A DNA stretch of 64,000 bases from Chondrus crispus (lineage: Eukaryota; Rhodophyta; Florideophyceae; Gigartinales; Gigartinaceae): assembly GCF_000350225.1 (NCBI RefSeq), contig NW_005179256.1:1-64000 (forward strand). The letters are read 5' to 3'. The notes under the pieces were generated by a model. That model saw only the letters and a list, made by a program, of their open reading frames with translations. It searched no databases and was not told the DNA's origin. Of the stretch, positions 12,111 through 22,235 are shown piece by piece; positions within the stretch are counted from its first letter, which is position 1; the number at the start of each line of letters is the position of its first letter. A program made the position numbers and the translations under genes.

Positions 12111-13222
12111 GGGTGCGGTGACTTTCCTTCATCAAAGGCGCTGTCGTTTCGTTCGACGCCTAAGTAGACGGTGGTAGTTTGTATCCCGCTCGTCGGGGCG
12201 TGTCGGTCGTGCGACACGCGCTCGGCGCCGTGCAGGTGCGATCCGTGCCACCCGTCTGCCCAGGGCAATGTCCACCACTCCATATTTTTGGTTTCGGGGT
12301 AAGGCGGCGGTGTCGACGCCGTCGCTCTCCGGCGTCCGATCGCGTACGGTGTCGCCGGGAGAGCTGCGCGTCAGGAGCGCGGCGTCGTTGGCGCCTCCGA
12401 GGAGTGTGGTACGGTCCGTCTGGCCGGTCGGACCGGGGTTACGTTTGGCCGTCCCGCTTGGCATTGCGTGTTTCGCATGCCGACGTGCATACGTTTGCTC
12501 ACGTGAGTTGCCCATTTCTTTTTCACGACTAACTTTCCGTTAATTTTCTCTTGCCCGTGGGGGCAGATTGACACCGAGCGAGCGGTGCACTGTGTGGGTT
12601 TGCCGCACTGTACGCCAAGCATCCATAATTTTTCCATTTTCTTACACCTCGTCCACCGGTTCCGTCGTGACCGGGTCGGGGGTACGACAGTGTAATTTCT
12701 CCCTGCCCCAATTTTTTGCGTATTAGCCGTTGGGAGGGTGGCTCGGTGGCGCCTCCGGGCCCTTATTCTCGCGAGCCACAGTGACTCTCTTCCTCCACGC
12801 CCACGCGTTGCAGCTCCTCTCAGCAAATTGCAACGCCTTGTCTTGACTAACCCCTTCTGCGTTCCGGGGCTCGCGTGCCGTATGTAGGTGAACGCGTCGT
12901 TCGTCAGACGTCCCCTCGCCGCGGTTGACGGCCTTAACGGAACGTCCGGCGACCCAGTTCGGGGGGGGGGCGCGTCTGACCTTCCGGCTCCGAAAGGGGG
13001 TAATTGCCTTCCCCTCGACCCGTCTGTCGTCCTCTTATCGTTGGTCATTACGGGGACCGTTCTTCGTACAGGCAGTCCGTACTGCCTTGTCGCTACGTCT
13101 CGAGTCCGTGGCGTTCGGAAGTCAAATACGGCTTGGCTTCCGAACGTACCGTTGGTCTCTAACCGCAAGGGACTACTTTAACCGCAACGGAGCGGTTGAA
13201 TGTAGCCGAACGAGACGGGTGA

Positions 13223-13255
13223 GGGCCCCCCTTAAGCCTGAACGACCGCGTTCAC
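13223..13255 (-). promoter_or_regulatory. Second polypurine-tract copy after the chromodomain of element B
   Basis: Minus strand: GTGAACGCGGTCGTTCAG followed by GCTTAAGGGGGGCCC overlaps the end of the chromodomain ORF. It closely resembles the tract next to the LTR at 7846-7879. The same duplication exists in element C (56067-56100 and 58285-58319). It may act as an internal polypurine tract or be a scar of how the 3' region was acquired. Confidence 0.6.
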
Positions 13256-14287
13256 GTCCAAGGTGAGATCCCTGCCGGTGCGCCTCCGGAGGCGTTGGGC
13301 GTAACGAGACACCAACTCCTCCGGGACGTGAGTCCGTGTGGTCCAGGTGGGCGTGTCGTAATCCACCCACTTGATGAGGAACTCCGTAGTTCCGTTCCCC
13401 ATGGCCCGATGCCGGAGTAGTCGCTCGACAGCGTACTGCGTGTCCTCGGTGACCTTGTCGGCAAGGTCCCCCGGGGTTGTTGTACTCGCCCGTGGCACGT
13501 CCGTCGGCGGTGGCGCATACACGCAGCGGTCTGCGGAGACGCGTTCGGTGACACCATCACGATCGATCGTGATGGTTCGAGTGCCTTCCGTCGGCGGCGG
13601 GCACTTGGCCGGGGGTCGTCCGTACCGATCCCTGCCTTCCCGACGAGTGTCCTCTCTGCGGAACTAGGTCGGCTAGCTTCTGCCTCCCCGGCTAAATCGG
13701 TCAAGTCGGTGAGGTGTAGCGCATGTGAGATCCCCTCGGCGACACGGCGTTCGGTAGGATTTTCGGGGCGTGTTGCATCGGCACACGCCTGACGCTCTAT
13801 CTTGTGCACGGGGCTTACGGAAGCCCCGGTGCCTTCACGGTCGGTCCGTGGCACCTGATCTACGAAGGTCAGGGTGTCTTCTCTTACGGTAACACGCGCC
13901 GGGCTTACGGAATCCTGGGCGCCTTCGCGTTCTTCGCGGATGGTGGTCGCCACGGGACCCACGGGTTTACCGGTGGGTTCTTGTGTGGCGTGCCTCCTCA
14001 TCGGTGAGGTGGGGCACGCGAGGCGGAGCGCCGCCTCCATCTCGATGCGAGATGTCGAGCTCCGCGACCCGGTGGTCCGTACCACCGGGCGCCCTTGGAG
14101 TGTGGGCGTACGCCGTAGCGAAGCGTCCGGTGGACCCTGATGACGCTGGCGTGGGAGGTCGGCCTCCCACGGGCTTGTAGCTTCGCGTAATGAGGACAGG
14201 GTCGGCCTGCTCCTCATGTTCTCCTATGCGGAGGGATGCCGCAGGCGAACTTGTCACATGCGACCTCGGGGTTCGGTTCCCCCTCGC
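13232..14287 (-). pseudogene. Element B gag/pol remnant: gag C-terminus, pre-RT fragment and chromodomain fused by deletions
   Basis: Reading 14287 to 13232 on the minus strand, a gag C-terminal piece contains ADPVLIT...TDHRVAELDISHRD...LTDEEARH, matching C gag at about 50490-50710. A short non-matching stretch with two SVSP-containing repeats follows, then a pre-RT piece RRVAEGISHALHLTD matching C at about 52590-52640. At about 13578 this joins the post-integrase segment (TITIDRDGVTERV-like) and then the chromodomain (QYAVERLLRHR...EFLIKWVDYDTPTW), corresponding to C 55744-56090. Relative to C, about 3 kb holding RT, RNase H and integrase is missing, as are the zinc knuckle and protease. The gag piece is cut on its upstream side by element D. 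Confidence 0.82.
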
Positions 14288-14292
14288 TGCCG
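14288..14292. repeat. Target site duplication TGCCG of element D (left copy)
   Basis: TGCCG precedes the 5' LTR of D and is repeated directly after its 3' LTR at 29358-29362. The flanking B sequences are both gag pieces that continue one another in element C. Confidence 0.92.
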
Positions 14293-15335
14293 TGTAGTGC
14301 AATACGCACCTGGAAAGGGGGGTGAAAAGAAAGGAAAATATTTGGATATGAAAAGTAGTCCGGGTTGGGGACACACGTGTGAATAATTGCACAGTTTTAA
14401 TTTTTAATTGTTTTATTTTATTTAGTTAATTAGTTGGCATTAATTTTGCTGACACTAGATTAGATCTAGGATCTAGCGCCGCGAGCTACTGTACTGGCTC
14501 CGGCGGGGCGACATATACCTTAGCCCTCTGACCACCAAGTCAGTAAAGGTAACCCGAGTTGCCAGAGTTGAATGTCGCCTTGGTCGAAGTCCGTCTCTAC
14601 CAAGACGCTCCCTTTTACCTAAGCCTACGGCATCCTTTGCACTCGGGGGTTCCCTTCTCTTTTCCCTTTATTTCCCTATTCATTCCTCTACTTCTATTTC
14701 TATCTTTCCCTTAATTGTGTTGGTTCCATTGGAGTTGGTTGCAACCGATCCGGTGTAGGTGTTTTAGCCATCGGGCAACACGTTGTGTAGCGCTGCTACT
14801 ATTTCAAGTTCCGTCGGAAGGCTGTTGCGACGACGCCTCCGTCGAAGGTCTTACTGTATAAGACAGAGTTGGAACCACCTACCGCGATTGCGATCGCGCT
14901 GGTGAGGGTGTTTCTAGCCATCGGGCAATACGTCGGTAGTAGCGCTGCTACACAATTACGATCCCGTCGGGTAGTGCTGAGCAAGCCCCCCTCGAAGACC
15001 TTGAATTATACCCAGGGTGCTGAAGACGCTCGTCGAGCATTGGCCTTACAACCCAGCGAACCGCGGTTACATCCTCGTAGACAAGCCCAACCCGCACTCG
15101 TCGAGCACTCAAGTCTTCACAAGTCTCTACCACCATTTTCCTCCCGGGCCGGGCATCTTTCCTTACCCCCCGTCGGAGTTGAGCTACCGTGGGCCGCAAG
15201 CCCACACAAAGGGAAAGGGAGTCTCGAACGCTCCGTAGCGCGTGCCATCGGCAGTTGTTGTTATTGCTGTTGTTTTTCGTCTTTTTGTTTGACCGTCGGA
15301 CTGTGTTCGCGGCCTGCCAGGCACATTGCACTACA
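14293..15335 (+). repeat. 5' LTR of element D
   Basis: It starts TGTAGTGCAATACGCACC and ends GGCACATTGCACTACA; the ends form a short inverted repeat (TGTAGTGCAAT / ATTGCACTACA). It matches 28311-29357 over its length. It also matches the minus-strand LTR of A (34638-35678) and the fragment at 62675-63183. A TATA-like run (catatacc near 14511; tatatacc in the 3' copy) follows a CTACTGTACTGGCTCC tract and may mark the promoter. Confidence 0.95.
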
Positions 15336-15360
15336 AAAGTGGTCTCCCGACCTAGAATTG
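15336..15360 (+). promoter_or_regulatory. Primer-binding site of element D
   Basis: Three bases after the LTR the sequence reads GTGGTCTCCCGACCTAGAA. The TGG start fits pairing with a tRNA CCA end, and the implied 3' tRNA strand has C at the conserved T-stem position. I cannot name the tRNA. The word CCCGACCTAGAATT is repeated about 35 bp downstream. The same primer site occurs in A, B and, with one change, C. Confidence 0.65.
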
Positions 15361-15501
15361 TGTCTACAGCAAACCCGACCTAGAATTGCGTCGACGACAG
15401 ATTTGACCTGGAGTTGTACTACGAAAGTGGTCTGGGTAACGGAGTCCCTTTTTTTATTTTTTTGTTTGTACTTTTTTTGTGTAGGTTCGCTTGTACGAGC
15501 G

Positions 15502-16521
15502 ATGTCGACAAGCGTCCCCGGGGACGTCGGTCCCGGGGCGGGTAGGAGCGGATCGGCAAGGGCGTCGAGGATCCCGCGAGGTCCTCGCACCCGAAGCCAG
15601 GCCAATACGGCCACGGATCCCGAAGGTCAAGAAATTCCGACGGGGATTGAAGCCGACAAGGATAACCTATCCTACAGGTTCGAGAAGATGGGTGAGGAAA
15701 TTCGCCAAGAGATGACGAAAAATCTCGAGGCTGAATTAGCCCTCGTCCGGAAGCAACTGGAGTTGCAAGCATCCGAGTTCCACACTGTTTTAGAAGAGCT
15801 ATCGGCTCGAGTGGATCTCGTCGAGAAGGAGCGAGGTGAGGCGACCGACGGTCTGGAGCCGGAGGTCCTAGCTTCGTTGAAACGTTCAGTCAAGGACGCA
15901 AGGCGCGATGCGAATCAAGCTTTGGAGTCCTTCGGTAAATTTAGAAGCAGTATCGACGACAGGTTCGACCGCGCCGCTCATCGTCTCAAGGACCTTGAAC
16001 AGGTCGCCGGGCAAGAGCCGCTCCCCACGGGTCGAGAAGACGACCGTCGATCGAAAAAGGACAAGGCCGCTGTACAGCGGAGTTCCAAGTCGAAGACTTC
16101 GAAGAAGAATCTGCGACGCCGGAGCAAGAGTCACTGTAGTGACGAGCTGGAGGGCCAGGACTCAACGGCCGAGTCGAATAGCCTTTCCGAAGATAGTGAC
16201 GACAGTTCGTCGAACCATGCCAGCGATTCCGAACATCGTTCAGAGGAAGGAAAAGGAATATCGCAGGGCAAGAAAATTACCTCCAGACGGGGCGGAATCA
16301 CTTCGTCCGCCTCGCGGAGAGACAAGGACGCGGAGCCGGAAGATGTCGCAACGCGGCGCGGGCCGCGATGGGAGGAGTTGGAGGAGCTGAATCCGACCAA
16401 CTACCTCTTCAAGAAATTACTTTCGTACCGAACGTACCGCTTGCGGAACCCGCAGACATATTTGTCAAGTTCCCGGCGGACCGCCGTGCGAAAATCAGGA
16501 GAGATATTCCGCCTAAGGTGA
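15502..16521 (+). CDS. Family-1 gag ORF1: charged coiled-coil protein
   Basis: 339 residues; first ATG after the LTR leader. The N-terminus is Gly/Ser/Arg rich (SGSARASRIPRGPRTRS). Residues of roughly 55-170 form a probable coiled coil (FEKMGEEIRQEMTKN, LALVRKQLELQ, LSARVDLVEKERGE, DDRFDRAAHRLKDLEQV). A Lys/Arg/Ser-rich stretch (KSKTSKKNLRRRSKSH) could be a nuclear signal or nucleic-acid-binding tail, followed by an acidic Ser-rich region (EDSDDSSSNHASDSEH). The last 51 codons overlap the capsid frame in the -1 register. The same overlap exists in element A, so it is a family trait. It is probably the N-terminal part of Gag or a separate gag-like product. Confidence 0.75.
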   Translation: MSTSVPGDVGPGAGRSGSARASRIPRGPRTRSQANTATDPEGQEIPTGIEADKDNLSYRFEKMGEEIRQEMTKNLEAELALVRKQLELQASEFHTVLEELSARVDLVEKERGEATDGLEPEVLASLKRSVKDARRDANQALESFGKFRSSIDDRFDRAAHRLKDLEQVAGQEPLPTGREDDRRSKKDKAAVQRSSKSKTSKKNLRRRSKSHCSDELEGQDSTAESNSLSEDSDDSSSNHASDSEHRSEEGKGISQGKKITSRRGGITSSASRRDKDAEPEDVATRRGPRWEELEELNPTNYLFKKLLSYRTYRLRNPQTYLSSSRRTAVRKSGEIFRLR

Positions 16522-17781
16522 AGAAGGAAAACACGTTCACAGGTGAGTACGGGGTCCTTGTGTTGGATTTTTTGGCAAAATTAGTTCAAGAGTTTGATAC
16601 TCAAGAAATGAACGAGGGGCAAGCGATCCGGTTGTTGCCCGAATTTCTAAGCGGCATCGCCTTGAGACAGTACACTTCGGTGTCTAAGACGGCCGAGTCC
16701 CGCCACGGAAAGCTATCCGTTTGGCCGGAGGCCGTACAGTGGTTGTTGAGGAGTTTCGCAACCGACGAGGCGATCCGTCAAGCCGTGCTCGCTTTGCGAG
16801 AAGTTCAGCAAAGACCGTCTGAAGACGAGATGGAATTTCATATCTGTCTGACGGACGCGAGCAATCGATGTGGAAACGTATATTCGATGGAAGAACAAAT
16901 GACGATGTTTATTGAAGGACTCGATTCGAATACCAAGCCGATGGTATCTCAATACCGGCAAGACAATCGGGACGTTTCGTTTTTGAGACTAGTTAATTAC
17001 GCGAAGGCGCATGGCTCGGCGAGCCGCGCTAAGGACAAGAAGACCAAGAAGGTCACGATCCAGACGCCGTCGACGATCAGGGCAGGTAAGAAGCCGAGGG
17101 CTTCTTATCCCGGTCGCAAAAGTCAGGGCGCCGTCCATTTAGCCGAGTCCATTTCCGCGTCAGATGAGCGCGGTGCGCACAGAAGTAGCGAAAATCACTA
17201 CGAGGGCGCGTTGGTAGCCGAAGGCGAGTTCATTCAGCCATCGGAGGGCTACGGACACGAGGACTACGGGGCAAGCGGGTCGTCAACTTTACCGACGCCC
17301 ACATACACGACGGAGTCGTTTTCAGAGCCCACGGATCCCGTGATGATGTTTCGGGGGCGCGGCCACACGCCGGCGCATTCCGATGGAAGACAAGGGTACA
17401 ACGTTTCGAAGGCCAGGAAGGATGGGAAGGCCGCAACGTCAAGGAAGGCCGCCGGCCCGTGGAGGGCCTAGGCCGCAATATCTCGTCAAGACGCACGGAC
17501 TGGTGTGCTATCATTGCTATGAAAAGGGGCACGCTGCGCCAACGTGCATTCTTTCCCTCCGGGAAATGCACCGAGTTTTGGACAATTATGAGGCGTTGTC
17601 TCCGATGGAGAGGTTAGGGATACCATCGACGAGTTATCTGAAGGTCAAGAATTGGTTCGATTCGCAGACGGCGAGCACGCCGAGTGCTTCAACGCCGAGG
17701 TCGAACCAAACCTTCAGAGGGCCCGCCGCGGGGCCCGCGCCGTCGGATGTGAGAAGGATCCCGCAGTGGCAGGAAAACTAG
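16368..17781 (+). pseudogene. gag: Family-1 gag: capsid and CCHC zinc knuckle, frameshifted
   Basis: The frame opening at ATG 16368 (MGGVGGAESDQLPLQ) encodes the retrotransposon capsid fold: AIRLLPEFLSGIALRQY, SVWPEAVQWLLRSF, MEFHICLTDASNR, FIEGLDSNTKPMV. It stops at 17471, but the adjacent frame (17383-17781) continues with a Gly/Arg/Pro-rich linker and one CCHC knuckle, CYHCYEKGHAAPTC, then ends at TAG 17779-17781. In A these parts are in one frame; D lacks five bases (ccgcg) near 17371 relative to A. So capsid and nucleocapsid are split by a small deletion in this copy. Gag would package the RNA. Confidence 0.85.
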
Positions 17782-20700
17782 AGAGGGGAATCTCGCATGA
17801 GTCGCGAGAGGCACAGAGTCGACGTACTGTGCCCGGGGCTCAGCCCCGTTTCCCGTCTCTAAGGGAAAAATCGGACCCCGATGAGGAGGATGGTGGATTG
17901 GTGGATAAGCCCAAAGGGCCAGCTCAAGTCAAGAAAATTCTGAGCCGAGCCCGAGATCATCCGCTGGAAGAAGTTCGGAGACCCTGGTACAGGGTCAAGC
18001 GAAGGGAGTGTCCCGAGAAGATTTTGGTTCTTGCGCGAAAAAACTACAAAGTTTACGCGGACATCGGACCCACAATCGGATTGATGAGCCGGGTGTTGTC
18101 TGTTTTAGATACCGGCGCGGGACCAAACCTTGTGCGAAAATCGGAACTCCCGGCTGGAATGGAATCTCTAGTGTCCTACGGACCGACCCAAGACATTGGC
18201 GACGCGAACAACAGGCCACTCCAGACTCTCGGCACAATTAGAATGCCTGTGAGGCTTGGAAAATTTGTGGCCGCAGCCGAGTTTATTGTATGCGAAAAAC
18301 TAGGCGTCCCGCTAATTCTAGGCGCGGACTACTGCGACCGGTTTGTGGAAGCAATTTATCCAAGGAAGAAAACGGTTGAGTTGGCGGATTTCTCGGAGGT
18401 TCCGATAGTTAGGCGGTTCTCGACGAGAAAAGGGAAGAAGAATCTCGTCCCGGGGGAGGACGAGAATGAAGGAAAGGTGGAGCGAATTTTCCCTAATGTA
18501 AAAGTGGCAAGAGCCACGACTATCGAGCCAGGGACGCAACGCGTCGTGGAATGCACCTCAAAGAGGGCGGGCTTGGCGGTGGTTCAGCCGTACTCGTCGT
18601 TGTACGAAAGGCACGTGTTGACGTGCACGAATGGTGTCGTTCAGGTTGAGCCTGACCGGCCATTTCGTTTACTCGTTGCGAATTTTAGGACGTACCCTGT
18701 CAGGGTGCAAAAAGGCCAAGTGGTGGCAGAATTATTACCGCACCCGAGAGCCGCGCTCGAGAGCAAAACCACCATTGGTGAATTTCTCGGAATTCAAGAA
18801 AGGAAGAAGGAAGATTTTCCTAATTCCACCAAGACGCCTACGGGCGAGACAAGATGCGAACCGTCGGATCAAGACCGCGAGGAACAGCAAGGAGAACGGG
18901 AAGAAAGGCTCTCAGCGACGGCAACTACGAAGCCGGAGCGGCGGATTGAGCCTCCCCCGCCGGACGTGGAGGAACTCGACCTGAGCCGCGTGCCGGACCA
19001 GCTGCGCGAAAGATTCCGTCGAATGTTGAAAAAGTATTCCCGCATGTGGGATGGGACCCTCGGTGAGATCAACACCACGGTCCACCGGATTGAACTGGCC
19101 CCGGATACAAGGCCAATTGCACAAGCTCCCAGTCGAGCCGGTCCAAAGGCTCGGGCGGTCGAGGACGCAGAAGTACAGAAGATGTTAGAAGCAGGAGTCA
19201 TCGAACCGGCGCAGTCAGAATGGGCGTCGCCCGTTTTATTAGTGCCGAAGCCGGACGGATCGATGCGCTTTTGCGTAGACTATCGTCGGTTAAACGCGGT
19301 AACGGTAAAGGACACGTACCCTTTACCGCGCATGGATGAGTGCCTGGACTCGCTTGGTGACACCAAGGTTTTCTCCGCGTTGGGCGCGATCTCGGGATAT
19401 TGGCAGATGCTTATCCCTGAGCGCGACCGCGACAAGACCGCATTTTCGTGTCACTCAGGACTGTATCGCTTCTCAACAATGCCCTTTGGGCTAACTAACG
19501 CGCCAGCGACGTTTCAGAGAGCAATGGATATCCTGCTCTCTCCGTTCCGTTGGAAGTGCTGTTTGGTGTATCTGGACGACATAATAATTTTTAGCAAGTC
19601 GTGGGAGGAGCACATCGTGCATGTGGATGAAATACTTTCTGTATTGGAGAAGGCAGGTGTGAAGCTCCAGCTTCGCAAGTGCGAATTTTTCGTCGAAAAG
19701 ATCAAGTACCTGGGCCATGTCGTTCGGCCAGGTACATTGGAAGTTGACGCTGCGCGAACCGTCGCATTGGAACAAGTGAGGTACCCTCAAACGCAGACCC
19801 AGCTCAGGAGCTTCTTGGGACTTTGTAATGTCTACCGCAGATTCGTTCTGCATTATGCGAAAATTGCGCATCCGCTCAATCAACTATTGAAGAAGGGACA
19901 ACCGGTCCAGTTGGAAGGATTCGACGAACCGTGCGAAAAAGCTTTTCACAAGCTCAAGGACGCTATCTTGGCGCCACCGGTGTTGGCGCTGCCGAAGAAG
20001 GACCTACCATACTCGGTAGACACCGATGCAAGCGACTATGAAATCGGCGCTGCATTAGTTCAAACGCACCCGGATGCGCAACGTAAACCCATCGGGTTCT
20101 TTTCAAGAACGTTATCCGCAGCCGAGAGAAACTATTCTGTATCAGAAAAAGAATGTCTAGCGGTAATTTGGGCCGTACAGACTTTAAGACCATATCTATA
20201 TGGCGAGCACTTCATTGTGCATACTGACCATGCCTCATTGAGGTGGTTGATGAACGTAACCGACCCCAGCGGGAGATTAATCCGATGGAGACTCCGCCTC
20301 TTGGAATTCGATTTCGATATCAAGTACAAGAAGGGCAAGGCGAATAGTCAAGCTGATGCCCTGTCAAGATTACGGACCGCAGGAGAAACCGTCGACGAAA
20401 TCGACGACGAAATCCCATGCTTTATGGCCGAACCGGCCGAGGGTACAGTGGAGGAAGAGGACAGTTTTGACGGGTTAGACGACATCCTCACTCTTGAGAG
20501 GGGGACCGCCCCTGAGCGCCTCGATCAATTCCAAGCTGTCACTCCGGAGGAGCTCATTCGCGAGCAAGCCGTCGACCCCTTCTGCAACCGCATCAAGGAA
20601 GAAATCGAAGCCGGAAAGGTGAGAACGTTCAGCACGGAGACCGAGGAACTCGAAGGAACTCTATGCCGTACTGCGGCGGAGTTTGTACAAGTGGTGATAC

Positions 20701-22235
20701 CACAATCGTTAAGGGACCGCGTCCTAGGGTTGAGCCACTACGCAAAATTGGCAGGCCACCCGGGAGGCAGGAAACTTTACAAGACATTGAGAAGACATTT
20801 TTATTGGCCTACGATGGCCCTAGACTGCTACGCAGTCGCGAAGAATTGCGCCGCATGTGCGCGGGAAAGGGTGAAGTTAAGAAGAAACACGAAGGAAATG
20901 AAGCTGTTCACGCCCAAAGCTCCGCTGGAGTTTGTCGCCATCGACATCCTCGGCGAGCTAATCACAACTAAACGAGAAAATCGGTACATTCTCGTGATCA
21001 GCGATCGATACTCGAAACTGGTACGAACCGTACCGTTGAAGAAGATATCAGCTGCGCACATCGCACAAGCCTTCGTTCACCATTGGGTGTTCGTGTGCGG
21101 ACCGCCGGTCAAGCTGCTGTCCGACAATGGAACACAGTTCACGGCCCGGTTCTTTCAGAATGTCTGCCGAATTCTCGGCATACGCAATGTGTTCACGACT
21201 ACGTACCACCCGCAAGCCAACGGCCAAGTTGAGAGGTTTAACCGCACGCTGACTTCCGCGTTGCGAAAATATGTTGGAGAGCATCCCAAGGACTGGGACT
21301 TATTTAGCGACGCTGTGACGTTCGCATACAACACACAAGTTCATCGAACTACGAACATCGCGCCCTTCGAGCTGGTGTTAGCTCGGGCGCCGAGAAGCAT
21401 TGCGTTACAAGCGCAACCAACTTTGGAGAACTTTAGCTCGTCACGAGCATACTACCTGAAATGGCAGTCGTGGTTGGAGAGCCTAATGCGAGGCGCCGAT
21501 AGGAGTTTGCGAAAGGAACAAGCCCGATACAAGCGAAATTTCGACGCATGCCTTCGCAAACCGCAATATGAGATCCCACCGGGGTCCTACGTGTTCCTCC
21601 GGAAGGAGCAGGGCACGGCTAGCGAACCGAAACACAAGCTGGCACAAGTCGCTACAGGACCTTATCACGTCAGAAGATCGGATCAACATACGGTAGTCAT
21701 TGTCATTGGCGATCAGGAGGAACGCGTATCGCGAGACAGGGTGGAGTTAGCCCCAAGCCCGATGGACTATGCGCCGATAACTGGCCTACGTCAAGCGCTA
21801 CAGTTCCTGCGAGCACCGGAGCTAAACGAAGAAGGAGAGGTAATGGAGGACGAGGAATGTCCTCACACCCGTGCGCCTACGTCAGGGGACCAGGACAATC
21901 TAATTAGTCAAGCGCCGACAGCGGAGACATCTCCGGACCTACGCGATTTCGGAAAGTCCAGAGAAGAGGACGAGTTGGAAGATCTTCAGGAGGGGGAAGG
22001 GAACAATTCAGAGGAAGGAGAGGAAACGGAGAATACGGAATACGTCATCGATCGGGTCGCCGACCACGATTATCAAAATGGTAATTTGATTCTCAAGGTG
22101 GAATGGTACGGCTATACGCCCGAGGACGCGACGTGGGAGCCCATTGAGCAATTACCCCGCAGTGCAGCCGTCACGTATTTCCGAAGGAAGAAGTTACCCT
22201 TGCCGCCGCAAGTCGCGCACGCGCAAGTGGGGTAG
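17652..22235 (+). CDS. pol: Family-1 Pol: protease, RT, RNase H, integrase, chromodomain (intact frame)
   Basis: The frame is open for 1,527 codons and lies -1 relative to gag, overlapping it by 130 nt, so the real protein probably starts by frameshift near 17778 rather than at 17652. Domains in order: aspartic protease with DTGAG (18108 onward); RT with FCVDYRRLN, FGLTNAPATFQ and YLDD (about 19567-19578); RNase H with VDTDAS, SEKECLAV and HTDHAS; integrase zinc finger GHPGGRKLYKTLRRHFYWP...CAACARE; catalytic DDE (AIDILGEL, LSDNGTQF, QANGQVERFNRTL); chromodomain (EYVIDRVADH...VEWYGYTPEDATWEP, about 22040-22150). All catalytic residues I can check are present. A chromodomain typically directs integration to marked chromatin. 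Confidence 0.95.
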   Translation: MVRFADGEHAECFNAEVEPNLQRARRGARAVGCEKDPAVAGKLERGISHESREAQSRRTVPGAQPRFPSLREKSDPDEEDGGLVDKPKGPAQVKKILSRARDHPLEEVRRPWYRVKRRECPEKILVLARKNYKVYADIGPTIGLMSRVLSVLDTGAGPNLVRKSELPAGMESLVSYGPTQDIGDANNRPLQTLGTIRMPVRLGKFVAAAEFIVCEKLGVPLILGADYCDRFVEAIYPRKKTVELADFSEVPIVRRFSTRKGKKNLVPGEDENEGKVERIFPNVKVARATTIEPGTQRVVECTSKRAGLAVVQPYSSLYERHVLTCTNGVVQVEPDRPFRLLVANFRTYPVRVQKGQVVAELLPHPRAALESKTTIGEFLGIQERKKEDFPNSTKTPTGETRCEPSDQDREEQQGEREERLSATATTKPERRIEPPPPDVEELDLSRVPDQLRERFRRMLKKYSRMWDGTLGEINTTVHRIELAPDTRPIAQAPSRAGPKARAVEDAEVQKMLEAGVIEPAQSEWASPVLLVPKPDGSMRFCVDYRRLNAVTVKDTYPLPRMDECLDSLGDTKVFSALGAISGYWQMLIPERDRDKTAFSCHSGLYRFSTMPFGLTNAPATFQRAMDILLSPFRWKCCLVYLDDIIIFSKSWEEHIVHVDEILSVLEKAGVKLQLRKCEFFVEKIKYLGHVVRPGTLEVDAARTVALEQVRYPQTQTQLRSFLGLCNVYRRFVLHYAKIAHPLNQLLKKGQPVQLEGFDEPCEKAFHKLKDAILAPPVLALPKKDLPYSVDTDASDYEIGAALVQTHPDAQRKPIGFFSRTLSAAERNYSVSEKECLAVIWAVQTLRPYLYGEHFIVHTDHASLRWLMNVTDPSGRLIRWRLRLLEFDFDIKYKKGKANSQADALSRLRTAGETVDEIDDEIPCFMAEPAEGTVEEEDSFDGLDDILTLERGTAPERLDQFQAVTPEELIREQAVDPFCNRIKEEIEAGKVRTFSTETEELEGTLCRTAAEFVQVVIPQSLRDRVLGLSHYAKLAGHPGGRKLYKTLRRHFYWPTMALDCYAVAKNCAACARERVKLRRNTKEMKLFTPKAPLEFVAIDILGELITTKRENRYILVISDRYSKLVRTVPLKKISAAHIAQAFVHHWVFVCGPPVKLLSDNGTQFTARFFQNVCRILGIRNVFTTTYHPQANGQVERFNRTLTSALRKYVGEHPKDWDLFSDAVTFAYNTQVHRTTNIAPFELVLARAPRSIALQAQPTLENFSSSRAYYLKWQSWLESLMRGADRSLRKEQARYKRNFDACLRKPQYEIPPGSYVFLRKEQGTASEPKHKLAQVATGPYHVRRSDQHTVVIVIGDQEERVSRDRVELAPSPMDYAPITGLRQALQFLRAPELNEEGEVMEDEECPHTRAPTSGDQDNLISQAPTAETSPDLRDFGKSREEDELEDLQEGEGNNSEEGEETENTEYVIDRVADHDYQNGNLILKVEWYGYTPEDATWEPIEQLPRSAAVTYFRRKKLPLPPQVAHAQVG
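17772..17781 (+). promoter_or_regulatory. Candidate -1 ribosomal frameshift site at gag end
   Basis: G GAA AAC is followed directly by the gag stop TAG. Slipping one base back gives GGA AAA CTA, which is the pol frame. The same heptamer-plus-stop occurs in A at 32188-32197 (minus). It resembles the X XXY YYZ class only loosely, in the manner of the G GAU UUA type. Slippage is inferred, not shown. Confidence 0.45.

Larger units (their letters stand above)
7880..13222 (-). other. 3' region of element B, no protein gene supported
   Basis: This is 5.3 kb between the end of the pol remnant and the 3' LTR. Element C has a 2.2 kb equivalent (56101-58284). It contains an AT-rich island with an E2F-like site (9327-9395) and a hairpin array (about 10230-12110). 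Long open frames occur on both strands across the array, but they arise because the repeats are GC-rich and stop-poor; they resemble no family I recognise. The parts at 7880-9320, 9400-10230 and 12110-13220 show nothing I can name. Confidence 0.6.

Noticed and set aside
10292..12167. Several 150-380 codon open frames on both strands of element B 3' region
   Set aside because: They coincide with the GC-rich hairpin array, are open on both strands at once, have Arg/Pro/Ser-only composition and resemble no family; the openness follows from the repeat.
14869..15501. Upstream extension of gag ORF1 into the LTR
   Set aside because: The frame is open by chance through the LTR; the ATG at 15502 after the primer site is the sensible start and matches A.
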